DNA of 64,000 bases, from contig NZ_JHVJ01000019.1 of NCBI RefSeq assembly GCF_000620085.1, forward strand, positions 62,001 to 126,000. Reading direction: 5' to 3'. Position 1 is the first letter of the stretch, and every line of letters begins with the position of its first letter. Made by a program: the position numbers and the translations under genes. Origin of the DNA: Marinobacterium jannaschii DSM 6295 (lineage in GTDB: Bacteria > Pseudomonadota > Gammaproteobacteria > Pseudomonadales > Balneatricaceae). Below, one piece after another: positions 61,790 through 64,000 of the stretch. The notes under the pieces were generated by a model. The model was given only the letters and a program-made list of their open reading frames with translations. It did not search any database and had not been told where the DNA came from.

Positions 61790-61899
61790 CCATTCACCTC
61801 TGTCCGTTTCAGTCGGCTGCCATCCAGGGTGACCTCGTCGAGATCATGCGGGGCGAAGTGAGCGATCACCAGATGCCAGCCGAGGCAGGTATCACTCAT
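61786..61899 (-). CDS. 37-codon ORF coupled between ATP-grasp and TPR genes
   Basis: A 37-residue ORF beginning MSDTCLGWHLVIAHFAPHDL and continuing DEVTLDGSRLKRTEVNG. Its start overlaps the ATP-grasp stop as TGATG and its stop overlaps the next ATG as ATGA, so the gene order leaves no gap. It has no signal peptide. It could be a precursor peptide for the PqqD/ATP-grasp pair, which would be a RiPP-like arrangement, or merely a coupling peptide. No homologue known to me. Confidence 0.5.
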   Translation of the reverse strand: MSDTCLGWHLVIAHFAPHDLDEVTLDGSRLKRTEVNG

Positions 61900-62948
61900 C
61901 AGGTCTCTCCCTGGGTAACCATGTTCTGAAAGGCGGTCATGTCATAGATCGATTCCTGGGTGTGGCGGACAAATAACTTGCCGGTGGGATAGTCGCTGAC
62001 CTCCTCCAGCGGTTGCTTCAGGGCCAGCCGCACCAGCATCTCCGGCAGGTTGATACCGACACCGGTGGAGAGGTAAACCCAGGCCGGGAAGCGCGGATTG
62101 ATCTCAATCAGCCAGATCTTGTCGCCATCGACGATGCACTCGATCTCAAAGGCACCCTGCCAGCGGGTGCCATCGACAAACTGGCGGGTTGCCCGCTCCA
62201 GCGCCGGGTTGCGGATAGTGATACCGGTCCAGATCTTGCCCAACGGGGTGGTGGTCATCTTGCGTACCGCCACCAGTCCGGGACAGTTGCCTGCGCCATC
62301 GCCGATGCCGATCACATTCAGCTCTTCGCCCTGTACCAGCTGCTGTACGATCACCGGGTAACCCCATTCGGCAATCACCTGGGAGAAGTAGCCCACCGCC
62401 TCGTCCATCGAGTAGGCCTTATAGGCTTTGTAGAAAGCACCCTTGATCATCACCGGCAATCCGATCTCTTCGATCGCACGGTGCATTTCATCCAGGGTCA
62501 TCACGGTTTTCTGTGCCGGGGCGCTGATGCCGGTCTGCTCCGCCACCTCGGCCAGCCGGTCTTTGCCCCGCAGGTTGAACTGCGCCTCGGTCGGCAGCAG
62601 GCTATGAATGCCGGACAGCGCCAGGGTGTCACGGTGTTTGATATACAGCGGCAACTCGGTATCCAGCGTCGGGATCACCACGTCCAGGCCGAACGCCTCA
62701 CGGATATAGAACAGCCTTTCGAGGAATGCGGTCTCACCGGCGCTGGGATAGGAGAGCAGAAAAGACTTGTCGAACAGCTGCTCCATATAGACGCCGGGTT
62801 CCAGTGCATCGTAGGCCAGCCCTGCGATACGGCAGTTAAGAGATTCAGCTTCCCGCAGGCTGCGGGCCACCCCGGTGCCGGGACCGGGATTGTCGGTTGC
62901 GTTGATGCCTGTGATCGCGATGGCGATCTCCTTATCGATAGCCATCAT
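61899..62948 (-). CDS. ATP-grasp ligase of the PqqD-linked type
   Basis: A 349-residue ATP-grasp enzyme. The N-terminal Rossmann-like part (AIAITGINATDNPGPGTGVA) is followed by the ATP-grasp fold: VMIKGAFYKAYKAYSMDEAV, VIVQQLVQGEELNVIGIGD, and the metal-binding FEIECIVDGDKIWLIEINPR-FPAW. Enzymes of this group join a carboxylate to an amine, thiol or other nucleophile. It overlaps the PqqD-like gene by ATGA. Its role may be to modify a peptide or attach a small molecule; the substrate is unknown. Confidence 0.85.
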   Translation of the reverse strand: MMAIDKEIAIAITGINATDNPGPGTGVARSLREAESLNCRIAGLAYDALEPGVYMEQLFDKSFLLSYPSAGETAFLERLFYIREAFGLDVVIPTLDTELPLYIKHRDTLALSGIHSLLPTEAQFNLRGKDRLAEVAEQTGISAPAQKTVMTLDEMHRAIEEIGLPVMIKGAFYKAYKAYSMDEAVGYFSQVIAEWGYPVIVQQLVQGEELNVIGIGDGAGNCPGLVAVRKMTTTPLGKIWTGITIRNPALERATRQFVDGTRWQGAFEIECIVDGDKIWLIEINPRFPAWVYLSTGVGINLPEMLVRLALKQPLEEVSDYPTGKLFVRHTQESIYDMTAFQNMVTQGET

Positions 62949-63190
62949 GCCAGCCCCTGTGTGGTCAGGTGATTGATAAAGTCCATGCAGTCGCGCTCGA
63001 CTTCACGTGGCGCGCGGTCAAACTCATTCGCCAGTGTCTCGATAATCTCCGCCTGCGGCTGGCCGCAGAGCAGACCCCGCAATACCGTCAACCCGGTTTG
63101 GTTCAGCGCAAAGCTTTCACCGGTGGTCGGGTCGAAGGCAAATCCCTCTTCGCTGATCGCCAGGCGAGCCAGTCTGGTCAGGTTCATCAT
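62945..63190 (-). CDS. PqqD-like peptide-binding (RRE) protein
   Basis: An 81-residue PqqD-family protein: AISEEGFAFDPTTGESFALN, GLTVLRGLLCGQPQAEI, and EVERDCMDFINHLTTQGLA form the winged-helix fold used as a RiPP recognition element. Such domains bind leader peptides for the neighbouring enzyme; others occur in the HPr-rel-A group with no known peptide. Start ATG 63190 is 5 bases after GAGGA; GTG 63193 is adjacent. It is the first gene of the minus-strand cluster. Confidence 0.82.
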   Translation of the reverse strand: MMNLTRLARLAISEEGFAFDPTTGESFALNQTGLTVLRGLLCGQPQAEIIETLANEFDRAPREVERDCMDFINHLTTQGLA

Positions 63191-63581
63191 CACAATCCTC
63201 TGCTGATGTTTAGTCGTATTCTGGCGGGGAAATTTGCAGGAAATGCGCAGAAATTGAGGAGAAACTGTGAAGAAGGGAGATCCGCCAGCCGCAATGTTCC
63301 GGCGTTGCTACCGCACGAGGCAACGGCAGCGTGCCGCCGGGAGCTCCGGTTTATTCCGGCGCACACCGCACAGATAAACTACCGATACCGGCAAAACTGA
63401 CCAATACTATGGTCTAGGTAAAATCAGCCTCTGAGCACGATCAGGGCTGAAGCAGGATCGCAGCACCGGACGGAAACAGATGCCGTAGCGCTCAGCCGCC
63501 ATACTGTGTGATGACCAATAAATCGGAGTGACAGCGCCGGTGCCAGATGGCCGGCAGTCCGCTCCTGAATCAGGACAGGGA
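63191..63581. other. Divergent intergenic region
   Basis: Some 390 bases between the PqqD-like gene (minus) and the sensor gene (plus). GC-rich with several small dyads but no clean palindrome, no conserved riboswitch core (I looked for the c-di-GMP GEMM motif) and no gene I can support. Confidence 0.5.
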
Positions 63582-64000
63582 ATGATATCCGGATATCAGT
63601 TCAGGCTGTCGCTTATGTGCATACTGCTGGGATGCGGCCTGTCGCTTCAGGCCGCCCCGTTGCGGCTTTCACAGTCCTATGCCGACAGCATTGGCGACCG
63701 TTTCTGGCTGCTTCAGGAGGCATCGGCTCCGCTGACGGCCTCTCAGGCACTGAATGCCTTCCTCCGCAGCGAATTCCACCGCTCGACAAGCAAAGCGATC
63801 AACCTCGGCCTCAACGCCAGGCCGGTCTGGCTGCTGGCCCGACTGGAGAACGATACCGGCCTGTCTGTGCTGAGGCGTATCCAGATTGAAAATGCCTGGC
63901 TGGAGCGAGTTGATATCTATATCGCCCGGGAGGGGGCGATTGAGTGGCAACGCCATAGCCCTGACCTGACCCACTTCAGCGAGCATTCCGTCAAGCAACG
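63582..64000 (+). CDS. 7TMR-DISM-type sensor protein, N-terminal part
   Basis: Incomplete at the right edge: 139 residues are visible. A signal peptide (about 1-25, FRLSLMCILLGCGLSLQAA) is followed by a 7TMR-DISMED2-like periplasmic sensor: SIGDRFWLLQEASAPLTASQ, LGLNARPVWLLARLENDTGL, ENAWLERVDIYIAREG. Full-length members have seven membrane helices and then a GGDEF or histidine kinase domain, beyond this window. ATG 63582 follows AGGACAGGGA. It diverges from the PqqD-like gene. Confidence 0.78.
   Translation, partial: MISGYQFRLSLMCILLGCGLSLQAAPLRLSQSYADSIGDRFWLLQEASAPLTASQALNAFLRSEFHRSTSKAINLGLNARPVWLLARLENDTGLSVLRRIQIENAWLERVDIYIAREGAIEWQRHSPDLTHFSEHSVKQ

Noticed and set aside
63191-63581. 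c-di-GMP riboswitch before the sensor gene
   Set aside because: The conserved GEMM-I core sequences are absent; the small dyads there do not form the expected three-helix layout.
1-64000. CRISPR arrays, insertion sequences, prophage or integron parts
   Set aside because: No regular spaced repeats, transposase, integrase or phage structural genes were seen on either strand.

Overview
The window looks like chromosome of a free-living, probably marine gammaproteobacterium of the Oceanospirillales/Pseudomonas-relative type. This rests on the GC-rich coding sequence, the close resemblance of RadD, NhaA, Ndh, RNase R, Fpr and a FinR-like regulator to their gammaproteobacterial forms, three chemoreceptors, an orphan TRAP solute-binding protein, and a LexA box of the E. 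coli type. I cannot name a genus. No rRNA or tRNA gene, CRISPR array, transposase or integrase was found. Both edges cut genes: an unidentified C-terminus at the left and a 7TMR-DISM-type sensor at the right.

Layout. 0-5 kb: a small winged-helix protein, an unknown soluble protein, the helicase-like radD and the Na+/H+ antiporter nhaA. 5-12 kb: a LysR regulator divergent from a DUF1127 protein, then an Att-type ABC exporter set (ATPase, FtsX permease, AttH-like protein) downstream of a YgiD-type dioxygenase and a TetR regulator. 12-17 kb: a two-gene RND efflux operon divergent from the TetR gene across a perfect palindromic operator. 17-25 kb: rnr, a GlxA-type regulator divergent from an OsmC-family protein, a small K+ channel, a Prx5-type peroxiredoxin, ndh and an MFS transporter. 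25-38 kb: signalling, with three chemoreceptors, a DUF294/exonuclease pair, a YeeN-type protein and a PilJ-GGDEF diguanylate cyclase. 38-47 kb: finR-like/fpr, a lipoprotein subtilase, a TRIC-type channel, a RoxA-like di-heme cytochrome, yebG under a LexA box, and ohrR-ohr. 47-52.5 kb: an accessory stretch with a Q/N-rich secreted protein, an AT-rich foreign-looking gene, an orphan DctP, a P-loop kinase, a stand-alone TolA C-terminal-domain lipoprotein and a SnoaL-like protein, ending in degenerate palindromic repeats.

The most unusual region is 52.6-63.2 kb, where every gene is on the minus strand. In transcription order it holds a PqqD-like peptide-binding protein, an ATP-grasp ligase, a 37-codon ORF coupled to both neighbours, a frameshifted TPR mini-protein, a tiny lipoprotein, a secreted Q/N-rich protein, two small secreted proteins, a CsgG-family outer-membrane pore lipoprotein, an ECF sigma factor, an anti-sigma factor, two subtilases and a large lipoprotein. 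Many junctions are ATGA or TGATG overlaps. The Q/N-rich protein has a diverged paralogue at 47.6-48.1 kb. My reading (inference) is a curli-like or CsgG-dependent secretion and surface-assembly locus. It carries its own ECF regulator, whose anti-sigma factor has a periplasmic tail resembling a subtilase propeptide, and possibly a peptide-modification module.
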